Shown: one piece after another, positions 1 to 7,296 of the stretch
Layout of the letters: every line of letters starts with the position of its first letter
Numbering within the stretch: the stretch's first letter is position 1
Assembly: GCA_018896315.1 (NCBI GenBank)
Contig: JAHIMV010000105.1
Location: forward strand, 1 to 15,297
Source: Patescibacteria group bacterium
Lineage (GTDB): Bacteria; Patescibacteriota; Patescibacteriia; UBA2591; UBA6264
Direction: 5' to 3'
DNA length: 15,297 nucleotides
Made by a program: the position numbers and the translations under genes
Notes under the pieces: model-generated
Seen by the model: only the letters and a program-made list of their open reading frames with translations
What the model was told of the DNA's origin: nothing
Databases searched by the model: none

Positions 1-1
1 A

Positions 2-937
2 TTTTACCAAAAATTGAATAATAATAAAAGCAACATAAAAGAATAATAGAATAAATCCTTCTTGCCAAGAAAGCCTTTTTTTAGAATAAGAAAATAGGAT
101 AAAGAGTAAATAAGCACCCAACATAAAAAGGGCTGTTGTTGCTAATATTCCAAGGTCATCAATAGTAATAGGAGAAATAATTGCCGTTATGCCCAGAACA
201 GCTGTAGAATTAACCGCAATTGACCCTAAAATATTACCGAAAATCATGTCTTTATGTTTTTCCTTGGCCGCTTGAATGCCAAATATAAGTTCAGGCAAAG
301 AAGTCCCAATAGCGATTAAGAAAAGACCAATTAAAAATAAAGAAATATTTAATTCAAAGGCCAAGAGTTCAGACATGAGAACAATGAGGTGGGCACTAAT
401 CGAGAGAAGACCAATGCTAATAACAAAAATTCCTAAATTTTTAATTAAATCTCTGCGAAGGGCTCTTTCAAGTTTTTTAGTAAAATCTTGACTTTGATAA
501 AAAAGAATTAAAATATAAAGTGCGAAGAGGACTAATAGTCCCAGTCCATCAATCCTAGAAAGAACACCATCTAAAGTTAAAAGGATGGGGTATATTAAAA
601 GAAGGGATGTATAAAAAATATTACGCTGGACAGTCTTTGTTTCAGGGGCTAATCCTTTAGTTAAAATAACAGTCAAACCCAATATTAAAGTTACATTGGC
701 AATATTTGAACCAAAAATGTTGCTTAAGGAAAGAATAGGTGTTTTATTAATAGCTGCAGAAATGCCAACAAAAAGCTCTGGCAAAGAGGTGGCTAAACCA
801 GCTAAAATAAAAGCAACAACAAATTCAGGGACGTGTAAATATTTAGCAAAATAAGTTATGGTTTTGATTATCCAGTGTGTGCTTTTAACCAAAACCACAC
901 AAGCAATGACAATAATAATAATATAAATAAAAGCCAT
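2..937 (-). CDS. Na+/Ca2+-exchanger-like (CaCA family) antiporter, C-terminus cut by window edge
   Basis: I translated this frame by hand from ATG at 937 leftward; 312 codons are open to the window edge, so only the last residues and the stop are missing. The protein is very hydrophobic and has the two inverted alpha-repeats of the CaCA family. Repeat 1 at about residues 39-85 contains ATSLPEL (E54) and GSNIAN. Repeat 2 at about 200-250 contains GTSLPEL (E216) and a GN..GS motif. These acidic residues bind the cation in known exchangers. In repeat 2 the Asn of the usual GSN is Ile240, and the usual Asp or Asn further on is Asn243. It should exchange Ca2+ for Na+ or H+ across the cytoplasmic membrane. 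Only 9 nt separate it from the ATPase stop, so the two are probably co-transcribed and both serve cation export. The ion is inferred from the family. Confidence 0.9.
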   Translation of the reverse strand, partial: MAFIYIIIIVIACVVLVKSTHWIIKTITYFAKYLHVPEFVVAFILAGLATSLPELFVGISAAINKTPILSLSNIFGSNIANVTLILGLTVILTKGLAPETKTVQRNIFYTSLLLIYPILLTLDGVLSRIDGLGLLVLFALYILILFYQSQDFTKKLERALRRDLIKNLGIFVISIGLLSISAHLIVLMSELLAFELNISLFLIGLFLIAIGTSLPELIFGIQAAKEKHKDMIFGNILGSIAVNSTAVLGITAIISPITIDDLGILATTALFMLGAYLLFILFSYSKKRLSWQEGFILLFFYVAFIIIQFLVK

Positions 938-946
938 AAAATAATT

Positions 947-3565
947 TTAATTTTGAGCCAGTTTAAATTTTGGACTAATAAACATAAGTTTACCTAATTC
1001 TATTAAAATAAGTTTCATTAATCCTAGGCTAATGACCAACAACCAGTCTTTCCAATGAAGGGGAATGACTTGTAGAATTGTTTGGAAGAATGGTGTATAA
1101 AGTGCAATTAAAAACATAAACCATCCAAAAATGACACTTATGTTTAAAAACACGTTGTCAAAAATATTATATTTCCAAATAGGTTTATCAAGATGTTTAC
1201 AAGAAAATACATAGAATAAAGTATCAATTCCAAGTCCGACAAAGATGATAGTTCGAATATATGTAAGGTCAAAATGTAAACTATAAAGATAAGCAAATAG
1301 GGCCAACAGAATTATATCAGTTACTACTCCAATAATGAAAATTAGAAATTTCATTTCTTTATCTAAAATTTTAGCTCCATGTCCCCGCGCTTTTCGTTTA
1401 AGGACCTCTTTTCCTTCTTTTTCATAAGCCAAGGCCATGGCCGGCAAGGTATCTTCAATAATATTAACCCAGAGAATTTGTCCGGCCAAAAGTGGCAAGG
1501 GAAATCCCATCATCAAAGCCCCTCCGATTAAAATGAATTCTGTAAAACTACTGCCAAAGAGATAAAGAACCACCTTTTTGATATTACTAAATATGTTGCG
1601 GCCGGTTTTAATTGCCTCAACAATAGTTTTAAAATTATCATCAAGCAAAACAACGTCAGCGGTACTCTTAGTTACTTCTGATCCAGAACCAAGAGCTACG
1701 CCAACATCAGCCGCTTTAATGGCAGGAGCGTCATTAACACCATCACCAGTCATAGCAACAACCTCGCCTTGAGCCTGAAGAGCTTTAATAATTCTAATTT
1801 TATGTTTTGGCTCAACACGCGCAAAAATACTAGTCTTTTTAAGTATTTGACCAAGCTCTTCGTCAGAAAGTTTATCTAACTCATATCCTTCTAGAATTTT
1901 TTCTCCTGGATTAATTAAACCTATTTCTTCGGCAATTGTTTTTGCAGTTAATTTATGGTCGCCAGTGATAATAATAGGTCTAATCCCGGCTAGCTTACAG
2001 CTAGCAATTGTTTCTTTAGCTTCAGGCCTTAAAGGATCTTTTAGAGCAATTAATCCCATAAATTCAAGTTTGTCCAAATGTTTATTTGATAAATGTTCAA
2101 TTTTTTTGTCTAAAAGATCTTTTTGGGCAAAAGCTAAAACTCTTAAACCCTTCACTGTTAATTTTTCAAATTCTTTTTTTATTTCTTTTTTTTGAATAGA
2201 TGATATTTGACATAGCTCCAAAATCTTTTCTGGAGCACCTTTAACCAATAAAGTATATTTATTATTTAAAGATGTTTGATGAAGAGTGGCCATATACATT
2301 GTTTCTGATTCAAAAGGAATTTCATCAATTCTTAAATATTCTTTTAAAAGTTCTTTTCTTTCCAAACCAGCATGTACAGCCCCTTGAGCTAAGGCAATTT
2401 CTGTGGTATCCCCACTAATTTTCCATTTTTCTAATTCTTCTTCTGGATTTTCTATTATTACATTATTACAAAGTAAACCGATTTTTAATAAATCTTGAGA
2501 TTCAACTTTTTGAAAAGGGAGAATATGAGCAACGGCCATTTTTCCTTCTGTCAATGTCCCGGTTTTATCTGAACAAATAATAGTAATTGAACCCAATGTT
2601 TCAGCAGCAACTAGTTTGCGAGTTAGCGCTTTCTTTTTTAATATTTTTTGCATACCAACAGTTAGACAAATGGTTACAGCAATGACTAGTCCTTCCGGGA
2701 TTCCAGCTACAGCTACAGCTACAGAAATTAAAAGCATTTCAAAAAAGGGTCGGCCAATTATTATACCACTAACAAAGAGGATAACACAAAATCCTCCAAT
2801 AACTAATCCAGTAATTTTTGCTAAATGGGCAATTTTTTTCTGTAAAGGAGTTTGATCATCTTCGGTTGTTTTTATTAAGCTGGCGATTTTACCTAACTCA
2901 GTTTTTAACCCAGTAGCGACAACAACGGCTTTGGCTTTGCCGCGAGTAATAATAGTTCCAGAATAAACCATGTTTTCTCTATCAGCTAAAGGAGTTCCTT
3001 CTTCCAATGTTTCAATTTGTTTTATAGAGGGAATTGATTCCCCTGTTAAAATGGCTTCTTTGGTTTCTAAATTATGTACTTCAATTAAACGAGAATCAGC
3101 TGGAACAATATCTCCAGCTTCTAAAGTAATAATATCACCAGGCACAAGTTCTTGACTGGTAATTAAATGTTCTTCAGGCCCGGTTTTTCCCTTTTCGTTT
3201 CTACGCAAAACTCGAGCTGTATGAGTAACTAATTTTTTAAGATGAATAAAGGTTTGTTCTGCTTTGTATTCTTGAAAAAATCCAATTCCAGAATTAATAA
3301 AAACAGCAGCCAAAATAATGCCCATATCAATAAATTCTTTTAAAGATAGAGCGATAGTGGCTGCAATAATTAAAATATAGACTAAAGGGCTCTGAAATTG
3401 AGAAAAGATGATTTTAGTAGTAGAGAATTTTTTCTTTTCCGGAAGTCTATTTTCTCCATATTTTTTTAACCTTTCATTGGCTTGTTTAAAAGTAAGGCCA
3501 TTTTTATTGGTCTCTAATTTCTCTAATATTTTAGATATTGATAAATTGTGCCAAACTTCTTGCAT
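947..3565 (-). CDS. Cation-transporting P-type ATPase, Ca2+ (P2A/PMCA-like) type
   Basis: Full-length at 872 aa. In order: cation-ATPase N domain (about 1-50), two TM segments, actuator domain with TGES (174-177), the M4 motif PEGL (290-293), phosphorylation motif DKTGTLT with Asp333, nucleotide domain with KGAPE (443-447), TGD (534-536), the hinge TGDGVND (606-612), then six C-terminal TM segments. Compared with SERCA, the ion-site residues E291 (M4), E676 (M5), N701 and D705 (M6) are kept. The position of SERCA N768 is Ser673, and that of T799 is Glu704. It should pump Ca2+ (possibly Mn2+) out of the cell at ATP cost. It heads an operon with the exchanger. ATG at 3565 follows an A/T-only leader with no SD. 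The Ca2+ preference is a family-level inference. Confidence 0.93.
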   Translation of the reverse strand: MQEVWHNLSISKILEKLETNKNGLTFKQANERLKKYGENRLPEKKKFSTTKIIFSQFQSPLVYILIIAATIALSLKEFIDMGIILAAVFINSGIGFFQEYKAEQTFIHLKKLVTHTARVLRRNEKGKTGPEEHLITSQELVPGDIITLEAGDIVPADSRLIEVHNLETKEAILTGESIPSIKQIETLEEGTPLADRENMVYSGTIITRGKAKAVVVATGLKTELGKIASLIKTTEDDQTPLQKKIAHLAKITGLVIGGFCVILFVSGIIIGRPFFEMLLISVAVAVAGIPEGLVIAVTICLTVGMQKILKKKALTRKLVAAETLGSITIICSDKTGTLTEGKMAVAHILPFQKVESQDLLKIGLLCNNVIIENPEEELEKWKISGDTTEIALAQGAVHAGLERKELLKEYLRIDEIPFESETMYMATLHQTSLNNKYTLLVKGAPEKILELCQISSIQKKEIKKEFEKLTVKGLRVLAFAQKDLLDKKIEHLSNKHLDKLEFMGLIALKDPLRPEAKETIASCKLAGIRPIIITGDHKLTAKTIAEEIGLINPGEKILEGYELDKLSDEELGQILKKTSIFARVEPKHKIRIIKALQAQGEVVAMTGDGVNDAPAIKAADVGVALGSGSEVTKSTADVVLLDDNFKTIVEAIKTGRNIFSNIKKVVLYLFGSSFTEFILIGGALMMGFPLPLLAGQILWVNIIEDTLPAMALAYEKEGKEVLKRKARGHGAKILDKEMKFLIFIIGVVTDIILLALFAYLYSLHFDLTYIRTIIFVGLGIDTLFYVFSCKHLDKPIWKYNIFDNVFLNISVIFGWFMFLIALYTPFFQTILQVIPLHWKDWLLVISLGLMKLILIELGKLMFISPKFKLAQN

Positions 3566-3584
3566 AAAAAAATTTTAAACATTT

Positions 3585-3618
3585 ATTATATAGAAATTAA
3601 GGTAATTTAATTATAGCA
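3585..3618 (-). promoter_or_regulatory. Candidate promoter(s) for the ATPase-exchanger operon
   Basis: Reading leftward, an extended -10 (TGCTATAAT) lies at 3618-3610 and a second TATAAT at 3590-3585. Both sit between the tRNA 3' end and ATG 3565. Neither has a convincing -35, so I rely on the extended -10. The stretch just after the tRNA is a T6A6 palindrome (3620-3631), which may help end tRNA transcription. Confidence 0.4.
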
Positions 3619-3632
3619 GATTTTTTAAAAAA

Positions 3633-3703
3633 TACCCCCGCGGGGAATCGAACCCAGATCAATGGCTTAAAAGGCCACTGCTCTACCATTGAGCTACGAG
3701 GGC
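3633..3703 (-). tRNA. tRNA-Lys (anticodon UUU)
   Basis: On the minus strand, 71 nt fold as a cloverleaf. The acceptor GCCCTCG pairs with CGGGGGT, with G-U pairs at 1-72 and 5-68. The D stem is GCTC/GAGC with GG in its loop. The anticodon stem GTGGC/GCCAT encloses loop CTTTTAA, giving anticodon TTT. The T loop is TTCGATT on a stem with one U-C mismatch. The discriminator is A73 and CCA is not encoded. The weak acceptor and T-stem pairs are slightly unusual. The first 13 nt of the gene recur 115 nt upstream. Confidence 0.9.
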
Positions 3704-3709
3704 TTGTAA

Positions 3710-3740
3710 TTTTAGATTTTAGATTTTAGATTTTAGATTT
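3710..3740. repeat. Tandem 7-bp repeat, four copies
   Basis: TTTTAGA occurs four times exactly in tandem (3710-3737), followed by TTT. It lies directly upstream of the tRNA gene. Such A/T heptamer runs look like simple-sequence expansions. No coding capacity is seen. Confidence 0.85.
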
Positions 3741-3751
3741 AAAACCAGTTA

Positions 3752-3818
3752 GGGCAGTTTTTAACTTGCCCTTCCGAAGCTCAAATATAAGTTGAGCGCA
3801 GGAGGGAGCTACGAGGGC
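3752..3818. repeat. Two overlapping hairpins plus a duplicated tRNA 5' end
   Basis: Hairpin A (3752-3771) pairs GGGCA-GTT with AAC-TTGCCC around TTT, with one bulge. Hairpin B (3768-3809) pairs GCCCTTCC with GGAGGG-GC, then GCTCAA with TTGAGC across a 3x3 internal loop. The two share TGCCC, so they cannot form together. The 13 nt at 3806-3818 equal the 13 nt at 3691-3703 (the tRNA 5' end on the minus strand). It may be a dispersed repeat or a terminator-like structure behind the 71-aa gene. No long U tract follows. Confidence 0.6.
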
Positions 3819-3825
3819 GTAAAGA

Positions 3826-4041
3826 TTATCGTTTTTTAACTTGAAAATTCCGACCGGAGGTATTAATTAAAGTAAAGTTTCGACCGATACGATCTTCAAA
3901 TTCTACTTTACCAGATAATCGGGCTGAGCGAAAAAGAGAATCTGTTTCATCGAAACTTAAAACATAGGCCAAATGATCAATAGCTTTAATAGCATTATTA
4001 TCATAATAAACCGGATAGCCACGTATGTTTTTTTTGTTCAT
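3826..4041 (-). CDS. Hypothetical 71-aa protein
   Basis: I do not recognise a named family. The product is small, soluble and mildly basic. It begins MNKKNIRGYPVYYD and its C-terminal half (GKVEFEDRIGRNFTLINTS) alternates polar and hydrophobic residues like a small beta-sheet domain. Composition is typical of a real protein and the frame contains none of the neighbouring repeat sequence, which supports a genuine gene. ATG at 4041 follows AAATTTGGC without an SD. It lies upstream of tRNA-Lys on the same strand, and its transcript could start at the minus-strand promoter near 4325 and so carry the repeat nest in its leader. Confidence 0.55.
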   Translation of the reverse strand: MNKKNIRGYPVYYDNNAIKAIDHLAYVLSFDETDSLFRSARLSGKVEFEDRIGRNFTLINTSGRNFQVKKR

Positions 4042-4104
4042 GCCAAATTTATTAAAATTTTAAGTTAATTTATTAACGCAAAAATTTTATTACAAATTTG
4101 AGCA

Positions 4105-4205
4105 CCCTGTTAAATGCCCTGTTAAATAAAAATCTTTGATTTTTATTTTGCCTTGCAAATTATTTAACAGGGCAATTTCGCTAAAAGCGAAATTATTTAA
4201 CAGGG
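4105..4205. repeat. Nest of inverted and direct repeats (CCCTGTTAAAT family)
   Basis: CCCTGTTAAAT occurs at 4105-4115 and 4117-4127. Its reverse complement occurs at 4162-4172 and 4195-4205. Between the left pair and the right pair is a hairpin of 11 bp with a 3-nt loop (4124-4134 with 4138-4148). Between the two right-hand copies is a perfect 8-bp hairpin AATTTCGC/GCGAAATT (4174-4194) with loop TAAAA. The four copies can pair in two alternative ways. This fills most of the 328-bp gap between the 71-aa gene and dnaB. A 60-codon minus-strand frame here is only translated repeat. Confidence 0.8.
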
Positions 4206-4230
4206 TAAAGGTGTTGTTACCAAATTTTCT

Positions 4231-4260
4231 GCGTCCCTCAACAAGTTCAGGACTTGAAAT
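4231..4260. repeat. Palindromic repeat that reads as a PELVEG peptide
   Basis: The sequence CAAGT-TCAGG-ACTTG (4242-4256) is a small hairpin within CCTCAACAAGTTCAGGACTT. Read on the minus strand it gives SSPELVEG, a peptide that recurs in many bacterial annotations where an intergenic repeat is translated by mistake. I therefore treat it as a dispersed repeat. The link to the wider repeat class is from memory. Confidence 0.55.
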
Positions 4261-4307
4261 TTTGGACAACACTCTTTAGATGTTAATAAAATGTGTAAAA
4301 GTTTTTC

Positions 4308-4339
4308 TTGTCAAAAGAATTATTATTTGTCATTATAAA
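4308..4339 (+). promoter_or_regulatory. dnaB: Candidate dnaB promoter overlapping the minus-strand promoter
   Basis: TTGTCA (4308-4313) lies in the left arm of the same inverted repeat. A -10 may be CATTAT (4331-4336, 17-nt spacer) or TATAAA (4334-4339, 20-nt spacer). It uses the same near-palindromic TTATAA as the opposing promoter, so the two should exclude each other. The leader to ATG 4370 would be about 25-30 nt and has no SD. Confidence 0.45.
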
Positions 4340-4359
4340 GAAGAATAAAAATTTTGACA
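4332..4359 (-). promoter_or_regulatory. Minus-strand promoter, TTGTCA-N17-TATAAT
   Basis: Reading leftward, TTGTCA (4359-4354) is followed after exactly 17 nt by a perfect TATAAT (4337-4332). Transcription would start near 4325 and run through the repeat nest toward the 71-aa gene and the tRNA. The -35 lies in the right arm of the inverted repeat CTTGTCAAAA/TTTTGACAAG (4307-4316 and 4352-4361). Confidence 0.6.
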
Positions 4360-4369
4360 AGTATATTTT

Positions 4370-7285
4370 ATGGCCAAAAAAGAATTAGAGAAAGTTTTTG
4401 AAAAATTACCCCCACAAAACCTGGAAGCAGAAGATGCTTTATTGGGCTCTTTATTAATTGATAAGGAGGCGGTTATTAGAGTAGCAGACACAATTGAACC
4501 ACAAGATTTCTATACGGAAAAGAATCAAATGATTTATCAGGCAATGTTAGACGTTTGGGAAAAGAGAGATCCAATTGATATTTTAAGTGTGGGAAATCGT
4601 TTAGACGAAAAAGAACAATTGAAAATAATTGGGGGAAAAAGTCATTTAGCCTCCTTAGCTAATAGCGTACCTAGTTCAAGTCATGCAGATTCTTATGCTC
4701 AGATTATTAAGAAAAAATCAACTTTAAGAAAACTAATTATTTCCTCAACGGAGACTATTCAAATGGCATATCAAGAGGAGCATGACGCTATTGAGGTTTT
4801 AGATAAAGCAGAACAAAAATTATTTTCCATTTCACAAAAATATGTCAGACAAAAATTTGTTTCTTTAAAAGATACTTTATCAGAGGCCTTTGAAAGAATT
4901 GATGAATTACATAAGGGAGAAAAAACAATAAGAGGAGTTCCAACTGGCTTTGTTGATTTGGACAATTCTTTAGCCGGTCTACAACCTTCCGAATTAATTA
5001 TTTTAGCTTCTCGGCCGTCAGTTGGTAAATGCGTTACAGGAGACACAGAAATTGTAAGTTCCAATTCTGGAAATGTTTCTACAATAAAAGAGGTGGTTGA
5101 GAGTAAGAAAAAAAACCTTTTAACATTAGACGATAGGCTTAAAGTTACCAAGACTCAGGTCAGCGATTTTATAGACAATGGTCAAAAATCTGTTTTCCAA
5201 GTAAAAACATCTTTAGGAAAACAAATTCAGACCACCATTACTCATCCATTTTTAACTATTAATGGATGGAAGCCGCTTTCAGAACTTAAGATTGGTGATA
5301 GGATTGCCACAGCGAGAAAAATTTCCATATTTGGAAAAACATCACTGCCAGATTATCAGATCAAGGCATTAGCTTATTTTATTGCTGAAGGTGGATTAAC
5401 AAGTCAGAGCCCTATATTTACAAATAGTAATAAAAGGATTGCTAGAGAATTTATTCAGTGTATGCAGAAATTTTCTAATATTAAAGTTAAAAAAATTAGG
5501 AAAGAGAAAAATAGAAAAGTTTTTGATTATCGAGTTTCGGGAATTAAACAAAATATTAGTCGACAGATGAAGATGTTAGCCGGAGAAGTAAAGAAGATCG
5601 TTAAAAAATCAGGATTTACTCAAATGGAATTAGCGCAAAAAACAGGACTTTCTTATGCGACTATTTCTGCTGTTTTGAATGGACATTGGCTGCCTTTAAA
5701 AGAGAATTTTATTAAAATATTAACAGAATTAAATTTAAAAGACGCCATTCAAGAGAAATTAATAAAGAAATATAATCAGATAAGACCTAAGAATAGTGTT
5801 ACAGAATGGTTACAGAGGCTTGGGCTAATGGGAAAATTGAGTATAGAAAAATCGATTCCCGAGATTGTTTTTACATTTAATAAAAAGAAGCTATCCTTAT
5901 TTTTAAATCGACTTTTTTCTTGCGATGGATGTATTTGGCGAAATAAAAAATTTAAAACTTATCATATTTCTTATGCTTCTTCGTCTAAAAAATTAATAAA
6001 GCAAGTTCAACATTTGTTATTAAGATTTGGGATTATTAGCAGACTAAGAGATAAAAAAATAAAATATAAAGGCAAAATTAAATTGAGTTATGAAATAGAA
6101 ATCCATAATTCAGAAAATATTTGTACTTTTATCGAGGAAATCGGTTTTTATAGAAGAAAAGAAGAAGTAATAAAAATAAAAAAGGATTTATTAAAGATTA
6201 AAAAACTTTGGACTCAGGATACTTTGCCCATTGAAATTTGGGAAACTATTTTGAAAATAAAGGGTAAAAGAACCTGGAGATTTGTTTATCAAGAGTTGGG
6301 TTTACCTAAGGAATATAATATTCATGCTTTTCGTCGAAATCCTCGTCGAGAAACCGTTGATAAATTAGGAAGAATACTTAATTCTCCATTACTAAAGAAT
6401 TTAGCTAAGAGTGATATTTATTGGGATAGAATTATCGATATCAAATATGTGGGGAAAAGAAAAGTTTATGATTTAACGGTTCCTAAAACTCATAATTTTA
6501 TAGCTAACGATTTTATTATTCATAACAGTTCTTTAGCTTTAGATATTGCCCGTCAAGCAGCTGTTTATCACAAAATTCCAGTTGGTATATTCAGCTTAGA
6601 GATGTCTAAAGATCACGTTAGTGATCGTATTATCTGCGCTCAAGCGAATGTTAGTCTTTGGAAATTGCGTACTGGTCGTCTTTCTCGTAAAGATGGTGAT
6701 GGTGATTTTGAAAAACTCGGAAAGTCTTTTGGCGTCTTAGCTGAGGCGCCAATCTTTATTGATGATTCAGCTATGGCCACTCCAATTGAGATTAGAACTA
6801 AAGCCCGACGCTTACAATCTGAACATGGCTTAGGTTTATTAATCGTAGATTATTTACAATTAATGGAAGGAGGGTCGAATTCAAAAGAGGGGAGAGTTCA
6901 AGAAGTATCATATATATCACGTTCTTTAAAGGCAATTGCTAGAGAATTAAATATTCCGGTTTTGGCCCTTTCTCAACTTAATCGCGCCCCAGAAGCAAGA
7001 ACTCCGGCTATCCCTCGTTTGTCTGATCTAAGAGAATCTGGGTCTTTAGAACAAGACGCGGATGTGGTAATGTTTATTTATCGTAAAAGCATGGATGGGG
7101 GAATCAAGAATTGTCCGGATCATGAAAAAAATATTGCTGAAATTCATATTTCAAAACATCGCCATGGGCCGGCTGGCGTAATGATTCCTTTATATTTTGA
7201 TAATGATATAGCAAGTTTTAAAAATCTGGAAAAGAAAATGGAAAATCTAGAAATAGAAGAAGATAAAACAGAATTACCATTTTAA
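4370..7285 (+). CDS. dnaB: Replicative DNA helicase DnaB with an in-frame intein
   Basis: The 971-aa product is a DnaB helicase of 472 aa interrupted by a 499-aa intein (residues 221-719). The extein has the DnaB N-terminal domain (about 12-115: LPPQNLEAEDALLGSLL), a linker, and the RecA-like domain. Walker A is split, ASRPSVGK before the intein and SSLALDIA after it. Walker B is LLIVDYLQLM, and the C-terminal ISKHRHGPAG carries the arginine-finger region. DnaB unwinds the replication fork as a hexameric ATPase, and splicing is needed to rebuild its ATP site. The joined sequence GKSS keeps a hydroxyl residue after the Lys. ATG at 4370 is preceded by A/T-rich sequence. recR follows after 11 nt, suggesting co-transcription. 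Confidence 0.97.
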   Translation: MAKKELEKVFEKLPPQNLEAEDALLGSLLIDKEAVIRVADTIEPQDFYTEKNQMIYQAMLDVWEKRDPIDILSVGNRLDEKEQLKIIGGKSHLASLANSVPSSSHADSYAQIIKKKSTLRKLIISSTETIQMAYQEEHDAIEVLDKAEQKLFSISQKYVRQKFVSLKDTLSEAFERIDELHKGEKTIRGVPTGFVDLDNSLAGLQPSELIILASRPSVGKCVTGDTEIVSSNSGNVSTIKEVVESKKKNLLTLDDRLKVTKTQVSDFIDNGQKSVFQVKTSLGKQIQTTITHPFLTINGWKPLSELKIGDRIATARKISIFGKTSLPDYQIKALAYFIAEGGLTSQSPIFTNSNKRIAREFIQCMQKFSNIKVKKIRKEKNRKVFDYRVSGIKQNISRQMKMLAGEVKKIVKKSGFTQMELAQKTGLSYATISAVLNGHWLPLKENFIKILTELNLKDAIQEKLIKKYNQIRPKNSVTEWLQRLGLMGKLSIEKSIPEIVFTFNKKKLSLFLNRLFSCDGCIWRNKKFKTYHISYASSSKKLIKQVQHLLLRFGIISRLRDKKIKYKGKIKLSYEIEIHNSENICTFIEEIGFYRRKEEVIKIKKDLLKIKKLWTQDTLPIEIWETILKIKGKRTWRFVYQELGLPKEYNIHAFRRNPRRETVDKLGRILNSPLLKNLAKSDIYWDRIIDIKYVGKRKVYDLTVPKTHNFIANDFIIHNSSLALDIARQAAVYHKIPVGIFSLEMSKDHVSDRIICAQANVSLWKLRTGRLSRKDGDGDFEKLGKSFGVLAEAPIFIDDSAMATPIEIRTKARRLQSEHGLGLLIVDYLQLMEGGSNSKEGRVQEVSYISRSLKAIARELNIPVLALSQLNRAPEARTPAIPRLSDLRESGSLEQDADVVMFIYRKSMDGGIKNCPDHEKNIAEIHISKHRHGPAGVMIPLYFDNDIASFKNLEKKMENLEIEEDKTELPF
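5030..6526 (+). mobile_element. DnaB intein with LAGLIDADG endonuclease motifs and an XRE-type HTH
   Basis: It starts at Cys221 (CVTGDTEIVSS, block A) and ends with His-Asn (FIIHN, residues 718-719) before extein Ser720, so all splice-junction residues are canonical. Block B has T289-x-x-H292 (TITHPF). Block F is VYDLTVPKTHNF. Two LAGLIDADG-like helices are visible: LAYFIAEGGL (334-343, acid E340) and RLFSCDGCIW (acid D519). Both acids are kept, so the homing endonuclease may be active. The two motifs are about 178 residues apart. Part of that distance is a Cro/CI-type HTH at about 402-455 (GFTQMELAQKTGLSYATISA), which is not a standard part of such endonucleases. The stretch of about 620-700 has no family I recognise. 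Confidence 0.93.
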
Positions 7286-7296
7286 GTTAAATTATT

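Noticed and set aside
3710..3740. Possible CRISPR-like or origin iteron array
   Set aside because: The units are 7 bp without spacers, so this is a simple tandem repeat; likewise the 8-bp array at 15141-15172. No DnaA boxes or cas genes are present.
4090..4272. 60-codon minus-strand frame
   Set aside because: It consists of translated repeats (PELVEG-type palindrome and CCCTGTTAAAT nest), with no sign of a real protein.
5581..5740. Separate XRE regulator gene inside dnaB
   Set aside because: The HTH is in frame within the intein, with no own start context, so it is a domain of the intein.
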